Positions 1 through 9,130 are shown, counted from the first letter of the stretch. The stretch: DNA of 64,000 nt from an uncultured Megasphaera sp. (GCF_900539295.1 NZ_UQBH01000009.1:17462-81461), one strand, 5' to 3'. Made by a program: numbers and translations. The notes: a model not told the origin generated them from the letters alone.

Positions 1-747
1 GGCGCAGGCGTTCTCTTAGCCTACTGGTTATTCGCGAAAGACAAGATGACCCGCCAATCCGCACCGGGCGCGCTCATCATCCACTTATTCGGCGGGATCC
101 ACGAAATCTATTTTCCGTACATCCTCATGAACCCGGCTCTTCTCTTAGCCACCATCGGCGGCAGCGTCGCAGCCCTGTTCTACAACATGATCTTCGATCT
201 CGGCCTTTCCGGCCCGCCGGCTCCCGGCAGCCTCATTTCCTACTTGGCCATGGCACCGAAAGGCTCGACCCTGGCCGTCATCTTGAGTATCGTCATCGCA
301 ACGGCGGTATCCTTCTTCATCGCTTCGCCCATCATCAAACTGTCTAATGCAAAATCGGGAGAATCCCTCGAAGAAGCACAGCAGAAGATGCAGGACATGA
401 AAGCCGAATCGAAGAATGAAGCCGTAACGACGGCTGCAGCAGTCGACTTGAAACAGATTACCAACGTCGTCTTCGCCTGCGATGCCGGCATGGGCTCCAG
501 TGCCATGGGTGCTGCCGTCCTGCAGAAAAAATTCAAAAAAGCAGGCCTTACAGACATCACCGTCAGTCATGCTTCCGTTTCTGAAGTTCCGGCAGATGCC
601 CAACTCGTCGTTTGCCACAAAGACCTGGCAGACCGAGCCAAAGCCAGTGCCCCTAACGCCCGTCTGGTTACGATTACCAATTTTATGGCAGCTCCCGAAT
701 ACGGCATGCTCGTCGATGAATTAGCCGCTGCCCGCAACGAAAAATAA
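1..747 (+). CDS. mtlA: PTS mannitol transporter EIICB, C-terminal part (5' truncated by window edge)
   Basis: The reading frame is open from base 1, so the gene starts upstream of the window. The visible part begins in the last membrane portion of the EIIC domain, where the segment HLFGGIHEIYFPYILMNP is typical of mannitol EIIC. Further hydrophobic segments follow, then a charged linker rich in Glu and Lys. The C-terminal EIIB domain contains the phosphocysteine loop VFACDAGMGSSAMGA, whose Cys accepts phosphate from EIIA. Together these import and phosphorylate mannitol at the membrane. A separate EIIA gene lies 14 bases downstream, so this is the IICB form rather than the fused IICBA. Confidence is high for family and moderate for exact substrate. 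Confidence 0.93.
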   Translation, partial: GAGVLLAYWLFAKDKMTRQSAPGALIIHLFGGIHEIYFPYILMNPALLLATIGGSVAALFYNMIFDLGLSGPPAPGSLISYLAMAPKGSTLAVILSIVIATAVSFFIASPIIKLSNAKSGESLEEAQQKMQDMKAESKNEAVTTAAAVDLKQITNVVFACDAGMGSSAMGAAVLQKKFKKAGLTDITVSHASVSEVPADAQLVVCHKDLADRAKASAPNARLVTITNFMAAPEYGMLVDELAAARNEK

Positions 748-761
748 AGGAGACGTTCTCT

Positions 762-1193
762 ATGAATACGATTTTACAGAAGAAAAATATCATCCTGAAC
801 TGCCAACCCCAGCCTAAAGAAGATATCATCAAGAAAATCGGCAAGATTTTCTCTGAAGACGGCTATACCAGCGAAAAATATACCCAGGCCATGCTCGATA
901 AAGAAGAAGTATTCAACACAGCCATCGGCAATGCCGTCGCCATCCCTCACGGTATTGAAGCCAGCAAGGGCGAAGTCAAAAAATCGGGACTGGTCATCAT
1001 GACCTTCCCGGACGGCACCGACTGGGGCGGTGAAACGGTAAAACTCGTCATCGGCATCGCCGGTGTCGGCGACGAACACCTCGATATCCTGAGCAATATC
1101 GCCATCACCTGCTCCGATGAAGACGACGTCGAAGACTTGCTCCACAGCTCAGCCGACGACATCTTCAACACCTTCGCAAACATCGAAGCCTAA
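762..1193 (+). CDS. mtlF: PTS mannitol EIIA component
   Basis: A 143-residue protein that fits the mannitol/fructose EIIA family in length. It has the conserved phospho-histidine context around AIPHGIEASKGEV (His near residue 66) and a following MTFPDGTDWGG stretch. It would carry phosphate from HPr to the EIIB cysteine of the preceding gene. The ATG is preceded by AAGGAGACG at good spacing, and only 14 bases separate it from the upstream stop, indicating one transcript. Confidence 0.93.
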   Translation: MNTILQKKNIILNCQPQPKEDIIKKIGKIFSEDGYTSEKYTQAMLDKEEVFNTAIGNAVAIPHGIEASKGEVKKSGLVIMTFPDGTDWGGETVKLVIGIAGVGDEHLDILSNIAITCSDEDDVEDLLHSSADDIFNTFANIEA

Positions 1194-1250
1194 ACAGCTT
1201 CATTACTCATAAAAAGACTACATCTACTTACCTATTAGGAGGATCTTACC

Positions 1251-2516
1251 ATGAAAACAAAAGCAGTCAGAATGTATGGCACTCGCGATTTACGTTTAGA
1301 AGAATTCGAACTCCCGGAAATTAAAGACGATGAAATTTTAGCGAAAATCATTACCGACAGCATCTGCATGTCGACGTACAAACTCGTTGAACAAGGAAAG
1401 AACCACAAACGAGCTCCGCAGAACATCGATACCAACCCGATCATTACGGGCCATGAATTTGCCGGTGTCATCGTTAAAGTCGGCAAAAAATGGCAGGATC
1501 AGTTCAAACCGGGCATGCGCTTCGCTCAGCAGCCGGCCCTGAACTACAAAGGAAGCTTGGCTTCTCCCGGCTACTCTTATGAATTCTTCGGCGGCGATGC
1601 TACGTACTGCATCTTCCCCCACGAAGTCATGGAATTAGGTGCTCTCATGCCTTACGAAGGAGAAAGCTTCTACGAAGCCTCCTTAGGCGAACCCATGAGC
1701 TGCATCATCGGCGGCTATCATGCCAACTACCATACGAATAAACAGAACTACGACCACGCGATGGGTACTAAAGAAGGCGGCAACATCATCATCCTCGGCG
1801 GCTGCGGCCCCATGGGCCTCGGTGCTGTCAGCTACGGCATCCACTTCGAAAACAAACCGAAGCGCATCGTCGTCACCGATATCAACGATGCCCGCATCGC
1901 CAGAGCCAAAGAAGTCGTTTCCCCGGAATACGCAGCCGAACACGGTGTCGAACTCATCTACGTCAACACGTCCAACATGGACACGGCTTATGATGAACTC
2001 ATGGCTCTCACCGACGGCCATGGCTATGACGACGTCTTCGTATATACACCGATCCGCGCCGTCGCCGAACTCGGAGGCCGCCTCTTAGCTTTCGACGGAT
2101 GCCTCAACTTCTTCTCCGGCCCGACGGACAAAAACTTCAGCGCTGAAATCAACCTCTACGACTGCCACTACACCAGCACCCATATCATGGGCACGACAGG
2201 CGGCAACAACGATGACCTCATCGAAGCCAACACCTTGGCAGCTAAAGGCATCATCGATCCGGCCGTCATGGTCACCCACGTCGGCGGCATCGACAGCATC
2301 GCTGAAACGACGCTCAATCTCCCCAACATCCCTGGCGGCAAGAAACTGGCCTATACCCAGTTCAACATGCCCATGACGGCGATCGAAGACTTTGCCAAAC
2401 TCGGCGAAAAAGATCCGTTCTTCTTAGAACTGGACAAATGCTGCAAAGCCCATAAGGGCCTGTGGAATGCCGAAGCCGAAAAAATGATCCTGAAACACTT
2501 CAACGTCGAAATCTAA
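1251..2516 (+). CDS. Zinc-type (MDR) alcohol dehydrogenase, L-sorbose-1-phosphate reductase-like
   Basis: A 421-residue medium-chain dehydrogenase. The N-terminal GroES-like catalytic domain has Cys near residue 39 (DSICMSTYK) and the GHE zinc-ligand motif near residue 73. The Rossmann fold shows GGCGPMGLGAVSYG near residue 183. From memory, the N-terminus, the DGCLNFF segment and the GGKKLAYT segment resemble SorE, which reduces L-sorbose 1-phosphate to glucitol 6-phosphate. Here it follows mannitol PTS genes in the slot normally held by mtlD, so oxidation of mannitol 1-phosphate to fructose 6-phosphate is a plausible role (inference). An AGGAGG site precedes the ATG, and a strong terminator follows. 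Confidence 0.8.
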   Translation: MKTKAVRMYGTRDLRLEEFELPEIKDDEILAKIITDSICMSTYKLVEQGKNHKRAPQNIDTNPIITGHEFAGVIVKVGKKWQDQFKPGMRFAQQPALNYKGSLASPGYSYEFFGGDATYCIFPHEVMELGALMPYEGESFYEASLGEPMSCIIGGYHANYHTNKQNYDHAMGTKEGGNIIILGGCGPMGLGAVSYGIHFENKPKRIVVTDINDARIARAKEVVSPEYAAEHGVELIYVNTSNMDTAYDELMALTDGHGYDDVFVYTPIRAVAELGGRLLAFDGCLNFFSGPTDKNFSAEINLYDCHYTSTHIMGTTGGNNDDLIEANTLAAKGIIDPAVMVTHVGGIDSIAETTLNLPNIPGGKKLAYTQFNMPMTAIEDFAKLGEKDPFFLELDKCCKAHKGLWNAEAEKMILKHFNVEI

Positions 2517-2552
2517 TCACGCTTTCCTTCTCAAAATTCTCTATACAAAAGG

Positions 2553-2601
2553 AAAAAGACGAGTACCTGATGACCCCGGTTATCAGGTACTCGTCTTTTT
2601 T
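2553..2601 (+). terminator. Rho-independent terminator of the mannitol operon
   Basis: A perfect inverted repeat (arms beginning AAAAAGACGAGTACCTGAT at 2553 and ending at 2600) with a 10-base loop and a terminal T run. The A-rich 5' flank means it could also act on minus-strand transcripts. Confidence 0.9.
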
Positions 2602-2687
2602 ATGCAGATCTGAAGCGGACGGCATCAAACATGTCACCTGCCGCATTAATTCTTTATTCATCTCAGATAACTCAGCCGCCATCACAC

Positions 2688-3467
2688 TTATTTTCGGATA
2701 TCGGCTACGACTTGTTTATAAGCCTCGATAAGGATATTGAAGTCGAGGTTATGAGCGATGCCGTCATAGCCTTGGGTGATATAGTCTCTGGCCTGTTCCG
2801 TCGTACCGGTAAACATATAGCAAAGTTTTCCGGCGTCGTGGCAGGCCTTCAGGATTCTATCCGTCGCTTCTTTAAAGACAGGGCTATCAAATTGACCGGG
2901 GATGCTGAGGCAGGTCGAGAGGTCATAAGGGCCGATGAAGATGCCGTCCAGTCCTTCGATTTGAACGATGTCTTCGATTTGTTCCAGGGCTTCCTTCGTT
3001 TCGCACTGGGGCATGACCACCAAGCGATCATTGCTGTTGGCGTAGTATTCTTCCAAGGTTTCTGTCGCCGCCCAGGAGGCGTTACCAAAGCCTGTCCCTC
3101 TCCCTTTAATGAAGCCTCTTTGACCGATTGGAGCGTATTTTGCCAAGGCCACGGCCTTCTTGAAGTCATCCAGTTCCCGTAGGCAGGGCAGGATGATGGC
3201 CTGGGCTCCGCAGTCAGCCGCCCGCTGGATGTCTTTATGGTCGACGTTTGCTAAGCGCACGACAGGCACGAGATGCACCAATTCGGCCGCCCGGATGAGG
3301 TTCATCATCGTTTCTGTATCAAAGGGCCCGTGTTCCGTATCGATGATGACAAAATCAAGGCCCGTATAGCCGAGGCATTCCACCTCGGCCATGTTTCCCA
3401 TACTGACAAAGGTACCGACAGCGGCTTTTTTAGCCGCCGCCAGATCACGCAAGCGATTCAAAGACAC
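2688..3467 (-). CDS. HpcH/HpaI-family aldolase (2-keto-3-deoxy sugar acid or hydroxy-oxo acid aldolase)
   Basis: About 259 residues, a metal-dependent class II aldolase of the HpcH/HpaI family. Visible family features are the FVIIDTEHGPFD segment, the AQAIILPC strand, the MPQCET metal-binding Glu region and GLDGIFIGPYDLS. Such enzymes cleave 4-hydroxy-2-oxo acids or 2-dehydro-3-deoxy-glucarate to pyruvate and an aldehyde; the substrate cannot be read from sequence. The ATG at 3485 overlaps the Shine-Dalgarno: AAGGAGG lies at 3482-3476, exactly 8 bases before GTG at 3467, so GTG is the better start. It appears monocistronic. Confidence 0.85.
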   Translation of the reverse strand: MSLNRLRDLAAAKKAAVGTFVSMGNMAEVECLGYTGLDFVIIDTEHGPFDTETMMNLIRAAELVHLVPVVRLANVDHKDIQRAADCGAQAIILPCLRELDDFKKAVALAKYAPIGQRGFIKGRGTGFGNASWAATETLEEYYANSNDRLVVMPQCETKEALEQIEDIVQIEGLDGIFIGPYDLSTCLSIPGQFDSPVFKEATDRILKACHDAGKLCYMFTGTTEQARDYITQGYDGIAHNLDFNILIEAYKQVVADIRK

Positions 3468-3529
3468 GACAACATCCTCCTTCATAAGAACTAAATTTAT
3501 AGTCTCCTTGGATAATCAGAAAGTTTAAC

Positions 3530-4054
3530 TTAATGCCGCATCAGCGGTACGCTATCCAGCGGATCGGGCCCATAGTGATTGGGCCCCGTCGTCCCTTTAG
3601 CAAATAACAAGTAAAGACTGACGATCAAATCCGCAACCGGAACGAATAAAAAAAGATAAAACCAACCGCTCTTATTAAGGTCATGACAGCGTCGAATGGT
3701 CAGCATTACACCGGAAACGCAAACGGCAATAGCAGCGGGGATTACCAATAACAGCAATAGAGGAAAAGGTATAGCCAACATGACAAGTACTACAAAAACA
3801 AAGAATTCTGCGAGACTTCTGAATAAATACCGTTTGCGGTTGAGCCGGCCCCGATGGGAAAAGTACATTTCCCCAATCGTGTGCTCATGGGCAGGGTTTC
3901 CATCATAGTAATCCCCATTGGGAAAGGAGCTGTATTCAACATGGGAAGCAAAATCATCTCTCCTCGAGGTACCTCCGACGGCCTTTCCGCACTTAGCACA
4001 AAACTTCGATCCTTCAGGGATTGGCGCTCCACAGTGTGAGCAAAACTTATCCAT
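3530..4054 (-). CDS. Zinc-ribbon DUF805 membrane protein
   Basis: A 174-residue protein. The N-terminus is a zinc ribbon (CSHCGAPIPEGSKFCAKCG, two CxxC pairs at residues 5-22). A linker follows, then a DUF805 membrane domain beginning YFSHRGRLNRKRYLF, with about three to four hydrophobic segments and the family signature RRCHDLNKSGW. The end, TGPNHYGPDPL, is also typical. Its function is unknown. AGAAGG precedes the ATG. It is a paralogue of the gene at 4390. Confidence 0.85.
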   Translation of the reverse strand: MDKFCSHCGAPIPEGSKFCAKCGKAVGGTSRRDDFASHVEYSSFPNGDYYDGNPAHEHTIGEMYFSHRGRLNRKRYLFRSLAEFFVFVVLVMLAIPFPLLLLLVIPAAIAVCVSGVMLTIRRCHDLNKSGWFYLFLFVPVADLIVSLYLLFAKGTTGPNHYGPDPLDSVPLMRH

Positions 4055-4216
4055 AAGAATGCCTTCTTTCTAAAATATGATGCTTTCGGTGTATGAGCCC
4101 CCTTTATCAATCTGATAAGGCCACCGTAAAAACGAGCGTATAATATACCGGCTCTTTCCCGTCCCCCCTGCCCCACCTCTTGTATTCAAAAGGTTCCGCC
4201 ACTACTGTTCTATGAA

Positions 4217-4252
4217 CAAAAAAACCGTAGCAGCAACGAATGCGGCTACGGT
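4217..4252 (-). terminator. Rho-independent terminator after the DUF805 gene
   Basis: On the minus strand ACCGTAGC and GCTACGGT (4252-4245 and 4231-4224) form an 8-bp stem followed by six or seven T. It lies downstream of the gene ending at 4390. Confidence 0.8.
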
Positions 4253-4389
4253 CTGCACAACGTATAGGGACGGATTTTTCACAGGCCCGGTACGTGTTTA
4301 TTCTCTAAGCTGACAATGACAGTAAGGCACAATGGGTTACAGATATGGGTGGTACACAGGCAAATATCGCTGATATGTGGCTTTTTCTA

Positions 4390-4728
4390 TCAGCCTGCAA
4401 ACTGGCTGTCGAGGGGATCGGCACCATACTGGTTGGGACCCGGCGTTCCGGCAGCAAACAGTAAATAGAGGGCAAAGAAGAAGTCGATGATGGGGATAAA
4501 CATCAATAGGTAATACCAGCCGCTTTTATCAAGATCATGGCAGCGACGGATGCCCAACATGGCGGCACTGATGGTGGCAATGAAGGACACGGGGTAGGCC
4601 AAATAAGGCGATATTTGAGCCAATAAGGTACCTACGATAGTGGCAATGATCATAACAGCAAGAGTTCTGATGAAATAGCGCAGTCTGTTAAGTCGTCCGG
4701 TATAGGAAAAGTATTTTTCTTGTATCAT
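4390..4728 (-). CDS. DUF805 membrane protein
   Basis: A 112-residue integral membrane protein consisting of one DUF805 domain: YFSYTGRLNRLRYFI at the start, RRCHDLDKSGWYY in the middle and TPGPNQYGADPLDS at the end. The start is placed at the ATG preceded by AAAGGAGAACTC; a longer in-frame ATG at 4779 lacks a ribosome site. It lacks the zinc ribbon of its paralogue 340 bases downstream. The bases between the two genes hold a terminator. No function can be assigned. Confidence 0.85.
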   Translation of the reverse strand: MIQEKYFSYTGRLNRLRYFIRTLAVMIIATIVGTLLAQISPYLAYPVSFIATISAAMLGIRRCHDLDKSGWYYLLMFIPIIDFFFALYLLFAAGTPGPNQYGADPLDSQFAG

Positions 4729-4913
4729 GAGTTCTCCTTTTAAATAAACAATCCAAAAAACGCAAGAAATAATAGACAATCCATATCAAAAAACTCATAT
4801 ACTACCTGAGCTGTCGGCCCCTTCAGTTATGATGGTAACATATTTCTTCTTTTTTCTCTATATATTTTACAAACAGTTTTCATAAAAGCCGATTTTAAGC
4901 AGAAAAGTAAAAA

Positions 4914-5864
4914 TCAGGCACTGTATTTATGAAGATAGGATGCATAATAAAATTCATCCGTCGTCATATTAATGAAGCGCATCCCCTCGACGATTCCCAA
5001 AAAGCCCGGAATAAAGGTCCAGCAAAATAAAGCATAGACGATGCCGCGGACGTTTCGTTTCATGTAAAAATGGTGAATGCCCAATGACCCTAAAAAGAAA
5101 GCCAGGGCCGCCGTAATCAGCCGTTCTTCATTGATCTTATGGCGCAGTTCCGGCGTAATGGATGAAAAGGTTCCGTCCGTATAGGCATCGAAGCGATGGG
5201 CTGCCCGCTGTTTCCACGCTGAAAAAGCGCTTTTCTTTCTCCGGCTCTGGCCGGATTCGGATTCCCGATAAACGCCTCGATTCGACAAATTGCGGGTCAT
5301 GGCGACGACTTCTCCGTCAATAACCTGCAGTTCTCCCTGCAGAATCTCCGTAAATTGGTTCTCATAGGCCGCATCCATCTGAAGGAACAAGTCTCTTACC
5401 TTTTGCTTGGTCGTGACCACCTTCTGTGTCTTAAGACCCGTTGCCTCAAGCTGCTTATACTTGTGTACTAAAAACACGGCTCGGTCCTGATAGTAGTTAA
5501 TAAAGGGCTCGGCCAAGGGAATCCGTTCCGGGTACTGCTGTAAATAGTAGAGGAGATTGCGGGCAATATGCTGCATATTGGAAGCCCTGTCCCATAGTTC
5601 CGAATCGGTCAGGCCCCACCGCTCGCCTTCCAGGCGATTAAAATCCGCTACGGCCTTCTCAAAGGCTGCATCATACCGGTTTGCCGACTTTCCCTTGCGC
5701 CGACCGAGCTTCAAGGACAGCCTGCGGGGCTGTCGTTCCAGCCGGTGGAGAATATAGAGGGAAAGGATGATGCCGATGGCTCCCACAGGGCGGCCATAAA
5801 AGAACCAGGCGCCGCCGCCAATAGCCATGCAGAGAAAAGAAAAGACATATAAAATATATTTCAA
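4914..5864 (-). CDS. TM2-domain membrane protein with cytoplasmic helical region
   Basis: A 316-residue protein. Two hydrophobic segments lie at the N-terminus (residues 3-40), then a long charged, probably helical region with a basic linker (RRKKSAFSAWKQR). A C-terminal TM2 domain carries the motif GSLGIHHFYMKRNVRGI and a second hydrophobic segment, with EGMRFINMT after it. TM2 proteins are widespread with unclear function. The ATG has a plausible AAAGGAGG site upstream. It ends in an AT-rich gap before the DUF805 genes. The role is unknown. Confidence 0.75.
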   Translation of the reverse strand: MKYILYVFSFLCMAIGGGAWFFYGRPVGAIGIILSLYILHRLERQPRRLSLKLGRRKGKSANRYDAAFEKAVADFNRLEGERWGLTDSELWDRASNMQHIARNLLYYLQQYPERIPLAEPFINYYQDRAVFLVHKYKQLEATGLKTQKVVTTKQKVRDLFLQMDAAYENQFTEILQGELQVIDGEVVAMTRNLSNRGVYRESESGQSRRKKSAFSAWKQRAAHRFDAYTDGTFSSITPELRHKINEERLITAALAFFLGSLGIHHFYMKRNVRGIVYALFCWTFIPGFLGIVEGMRFINMTTDEFYYASYLHKYSA

Positions 5865-5939
5865 ACGAATACCTCCTTTATCACCTGTCCTTTATTGTAC
5901 CAAAGTAGCAGCAGTCATGCAAAAGTCCGTTATAGACGC

Positions 5940-5973
5940 AAAAAACCCGCACGAATCGGAAGAGACGTGCGGG
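5940..5973 (-). terminator. Terminator after tpiA
   Basis: CCCGCACG/CGTGCGGG stem (5973-5966 and 5953-5946) followed on the minus strand by six T. It ends the gpmI-cggR-pgk-tpiA transcript. Confidence 0.9.
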
Positions 5974-5987
5974 GAAATGGAAATCAC

Positions 5988-6749
5988 TTATTTTACAACA
6001 GCATTGTTGATGATGGCTAAGAAATCATCGGCTTTGAGGCTGGCGCCGCCAACGAGGCCGCCGTCAATGTCGGCAGAACCGGTCAGTTCAGCGACGTTGC
6101 CGCCTTTGACGCTGCCGCCGTAGAGGACGGATACGTCTTCAGCTGCAGCTGCACTGTAGAGAGCTGCCAATTTTTTACGGATAATGGCGCAGACTTCTTC
6201 AGCCTGAGCAGCGCTGGCCGTCTTGCCCGTGCCGATAGCCCAGATCGGTTCGTAAGCGATGACGACTTTTTTGATGTCGGCTTCAGAGATGTCTTTAAGA
6301 GCATTTTCGATCTGGCCTTCGATCCAAGACTGCATGATGCCTTCTTCGCGCTGTTGCAGCGTTTCGCCGCAGCAGACGATCGGCGTTAAGTTGTGAGCAA
6401 GGGCTGCTTTCGTCTTCTTGTTGACCGTTTCATCTGTTTCATTGAAATAGGTCCGGCGTTCCGAATGGCCGAGGATAACATGTGTTACGCCGATATCGAC
6501 GAGCATGGCCGGCGAAACTTCGCCCGTGAAGGCGCCCTTTTCTTCCCAGTGCATGTTCTGGGCAGCGACATGAATGGCAGTTCCCTTGGTCATTTCAACG
6601 GCCGTCGAAAGGTACGGGAAAACGGGAGCAATGACGACTTCAGCTTTTACGTCTTTGGGCATTTTTTCAACGAGGCCCTGGATCGTAGCCTTGGCATCAG
6701 CGCCTAAATGATTCATTTTCCAGTTACCGGCAATAATAGTTTTACGCAT
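5988..6749 (-). CDS. tpiA: Triosephosphate isomerase
   Basis: A 253-residue TIM-barrel enzyme interconverting dihydroxyacetone phosphate and glyceraldehyde 3-phosphate. Visible catalytic elements are the N-terminal NWKMN lysine, GHSERR with the catalytic His, and AYEPIWAIGTGKTA with the catalytic Glu and mobile loop. The phosphate-binding YGGSVKGGN and GGLVGGASL loops are also present. The start is the ATG 10 bases after AAGGAGG; an in-frame ATG 16 codons upstream lacks support. It is last in the glycolytic cluster. Confidence 0.97.
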   Translation of the reverse strand: MRKTIIAGNWKMNHLGADAKATIQGLVEKMPKDVKAEVVIAPVFPYLSTAVEMTKGTAIHVAAQNMHWEEKGAFTGEVSPAMLVDIGVTHVILGHSERRTYFNETDETVNKKTKAALAHNLTPIVCCGETLQQREEGIMQSWIEGQIENALKDISEADIKKVVIAYEPIWAIGTGKTASAAQAEEVCAIIRKKLAALYSAAAAEDVSVLYGGSVKGGNVAELTGSADIDGGLVGGASLKADDFLAIINNAVVK

Positions 6750-6864
6750 AATAAATTTTCCTCCTTGGCCAGATCTGCCTGCCTCCTGTCGGTTCAAAAC
6801 GCGTCGTCATGACGACGGGAGGCACAGGCATCCGGCGTATGTATATGAATAGTTATGAAACGGC

Positions 6865-8046
6865 TTATTTATCGCTCAAGGCAACGACGCCCGGGAGCTG
6901 TTTGCCTTCGAGGTATTCGAGGGAAGCACCGCCGCCCGTCGAAATGTGGCTGATCTTATCGGCAAGGCCGGTCTTATTGACAGCCGAAACGGAGTCACCG
7001 CCGCCTACGATGGAAACAGCGTCGGAATCAGCAACGGCTTTAGCAACGGCTTCGGTACCTTTTGCGTAATTTTCCATTTCAAATACGCCCATAGGTCCGT
7101 TCCAAACGATGAGTTTCATGGAAGCCAATTCTTTAGCGAAGAGTTCCTGGGTCTTGGTGCCGACGTCGAGGATCATCCAATCGGCCGGAACGGCATCGAC
7201 GGAAACGACTTTGTGATCGGCATCATTTTTGAATTCAGCAGCGACCATGACGTCGACCGGCAGAAGCAGTTTCGTACCCTGTTCTTTTGCCTGGGCAATG
7301 AGTTCTTTCGCCAAATCGATTTTATCGGCTTCAACGAGGGATTTGCCGATGCCATAACCCTGAGCGGCCAAGAAGGTGTTGGCCATGCCGCCGCCGATGA
7401 TCATGAGATCGACTTTCGGCAAGAGGTTGGAAATAACTTCGATCTTATCGGATACCTTAGCACCGCCGATGATGGCTGCGAAAGGATGTGCCGGGTTATC
7501 GACAGCGCCGCCGATAAAGCGGATTTCTTTTTCGAGGAGGAAGCCCGAAGCCATGGGCAGGAACTGAGTAATGCCGGCTACGGAAGCGTGGGCACGGTGG
7601 CAGCAGCCGAAAGCATCGTTGATGCCGACTTCAGCCAAGGAAGCGAGCTGACGAGCGAAGTCTTCGCCGTTCTTTTCTTCTTCCTTGTGGAAGCGGAGGT
7701 TTTCCAAGAGGAGCACTTCGCCCGGTTTGAGGGCGTCGGCCATGGCTTTCGTTTCAGCACCGACACAGTCGGGAGCGAATTTGACGTCGACGCCGAGGAG
7801 TTCAGACAGGCGTTTTGCGACCGGTTTCAAAGAATATTTTTCGACAACCTGTCCCTTCGGACGGCCAAGGTGGCTGGACAAGATGACAGCCGCATTGTGT
7901 TCGAGCAAGTATTTGATCGTCGGCAGCGTCTTCTGGATACGCGTATCGTCGGTGATGTTGCAGTTTTCGTCAAGAGGTACGTTAAAGTCTGCACGGACAA
8001 AAACGCGTTTGTTTTCGACATTGACGTCGGTGATTGTTTTTTTCAT
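6865..8046 (-). CDS. pgk: Phosphoglycerate kinase
   Basis: A 393-residue enzyme of normal length, transferring phosphate from 1,3-bisphosphoglycerate to ADP. It shows the N-terminal VFVRADFNVPLD motif, SSHLGRPKG substrate-binding arginine loop, the KVSDKIEVI hinge, and the C-terminal GGGDSVSAV and HISTGGGASLEYLEG nucleotide-domain motifs. GAGGAGG precedes the ATG. It lies 19 bases after cggR and 115 bases before tpiA. Confidence 0.97.
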   Translation of the reverse strand: MKKTITDVNVENKRVFVRADFNVPLDENCNITDDTRIQKTLPTIKYLLEHNAAVILSSHLGRPKGQVVEKYSLKPVAKRLSELLGVDVKFAPDCVGAETKAMADALKPGEVLLLENLRFHKEEEKNGEDFARQLASLAEVGINDAFGCCHRAHASVAGITQFLPMASGFLLEKEIRFIGGAVDNPAHPFAAIIGGAKVSDKIEVISNLLPKVDLMIIGGGMANTFLAAQGYGIGKSLVEADKIDLAKELIAQAKEQGTKLLLPVDVMVAAEFKNDADHKVVSVDAVPADWMILDVGTKTQELFAKELASMKLIVWNGPMGVFEMENYAKGTEAVAKAVADSDAVSIVGGGDSVSAVNKTGLADKISHISTGGGASLEYLEGKQLPGVVALSDK

Positions 8047-8065
8047 GAATAGGTTCCTCCTCTAA

Positions 8066-9088
8066 TTAAAGCAGTTGTATGATTTTTTCAGCCGCCCCTT
8101 CATCAGTAACCAGCGTGCCCGTATGGCAGGCCCGCATGACGCCGACAATTGCCTCGGCTTTGCTGGCGCCGCCGGCTACGGCGATGACGTGAGGGTGATA
8201 TTTAATTTCTCGTAGTGAGATACCGATATTATTCGTACCGTATAAGATTTTACCGTCGAGGCCGCAGTAGCAGCCCAGGGATTCACCGCAGGCGCCGAGG
8301 CTGTGCAGGGCATCGCGCTGAAGCGTCGTCATCCCCCGTTTGCGGGCCATGCGGTCGGCTCGGCCAATGCCGAAGATGACGACCTGGGCCCGGGCGGTCA
8401 TGGCGACGTTTTCCTGAGTCTGACGGTCAGCCTTCAGCATCATCTGCAGGGCAGAATCGCTGAGGCCTTCGGGAATATGAATCATACGGTATGAACTGTG
8501 TGTCTTGGCAGCTACATTAGCAGCAATGTAGTTGGCCTGTACTTCAACGTGGTTTCCCATACTGCCCCGGGCCGGCAAAATAGTAACATTTGCCAGGCAT
8601 TCCGGCAGCATCCGGGCCACTTCGGCCATGGTCGAACCGCCGCTGATAGCGACCGTATCGACACTGCCAAAGAGGTCGTTTAAGAGCAGGGCACCGCGAC
8701 GCCCTAACTCTTCCTTAGCCGTCTTATCGCTGTCACTGTCACCGGGGACGATAAAGACATTTTTCAGGCCCAGCTTCTGCCGGATCTGACGCTGTATGTC
8801 ATCGAGGTTATTCAGGCGCAGGAAGCATTCCAAGAGGTCCGGCATGAGCCGCTTTCCTTCAGGCTCCATGGCAATGCCCAGCGTCGTAAAGCGGACGATG
8901 CCGCTGCGGCGCAGGACGTCGACGTGGGACCGGACGACTCGTTCTGACAGGCCGGAAAGGCCGGCTAAGGTCCGGCGCCCGACTGGTTCGGCGTCGGCAA
9001 TATGCCGTAACAGTAAATATCGTTCCTTAATGGTCCCCATGACATCGGGAGCTATTTTTTGAAAGATACTCAGCGTATCTTGTTCCAT
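8066..9088 (-). CDS. cggR: Central glycolytic genes regulator, SorC/DeoR family
   Basis: A 340-residue transcription regulator. The N-terminal winged-helix part (residues 20-65) contains RRTLAGLSGLSERVVRSHVDVLRRSGIV, then a linker and a SorC-type sugar-phosphate-binding domain with SGGSTMAEVA and VAGGASKAEAI loops. In Bacillus subtilis CggR represses gapA, pgk, tpiA, pgm and eno and responds to fructose 1,6-bisphosphate. Here the gene sits between gpmI and pgk rather than first in the operon. Its N-terminus (MEQDTLSIFQKIAPDVM) is also CggR-like. Confidence 0.88.
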   Translation of the reverse strand: MEQDTLSIFQKIAPDVMGTIKERYLLLRHIADAEPVGRRTLAGLSGLSERVVRSHVDVLRRSGIVRFTTLGIAMEPEGKRLMPDLLECFLRLNNLDDIQRQIRQKLGLKNVFIVPGDSDSDKTAKEELGRRGALLLNDLFGSVDTVAISGGSTMAEVARMLPECLANVTILPARGSMGNHVEVQANYIAANVAAKTHSSYRMIHIPEGLSDSALQMMLKADRQTQENVAMTARAQVVIFGIGRADRMARKRGMTTLQRDALHSLGACGESLGCYCGLDGKILYGTNNIGISLREIKYHPHVIAVAGGASKAEAIVGVMRACHTGTLVTDEGAAEKIIQLL

Positions 9089-9130
9089 CTTACTCTCTCC
9101 CTTCGAAATGCGGCAGAACGACGGAGATCA

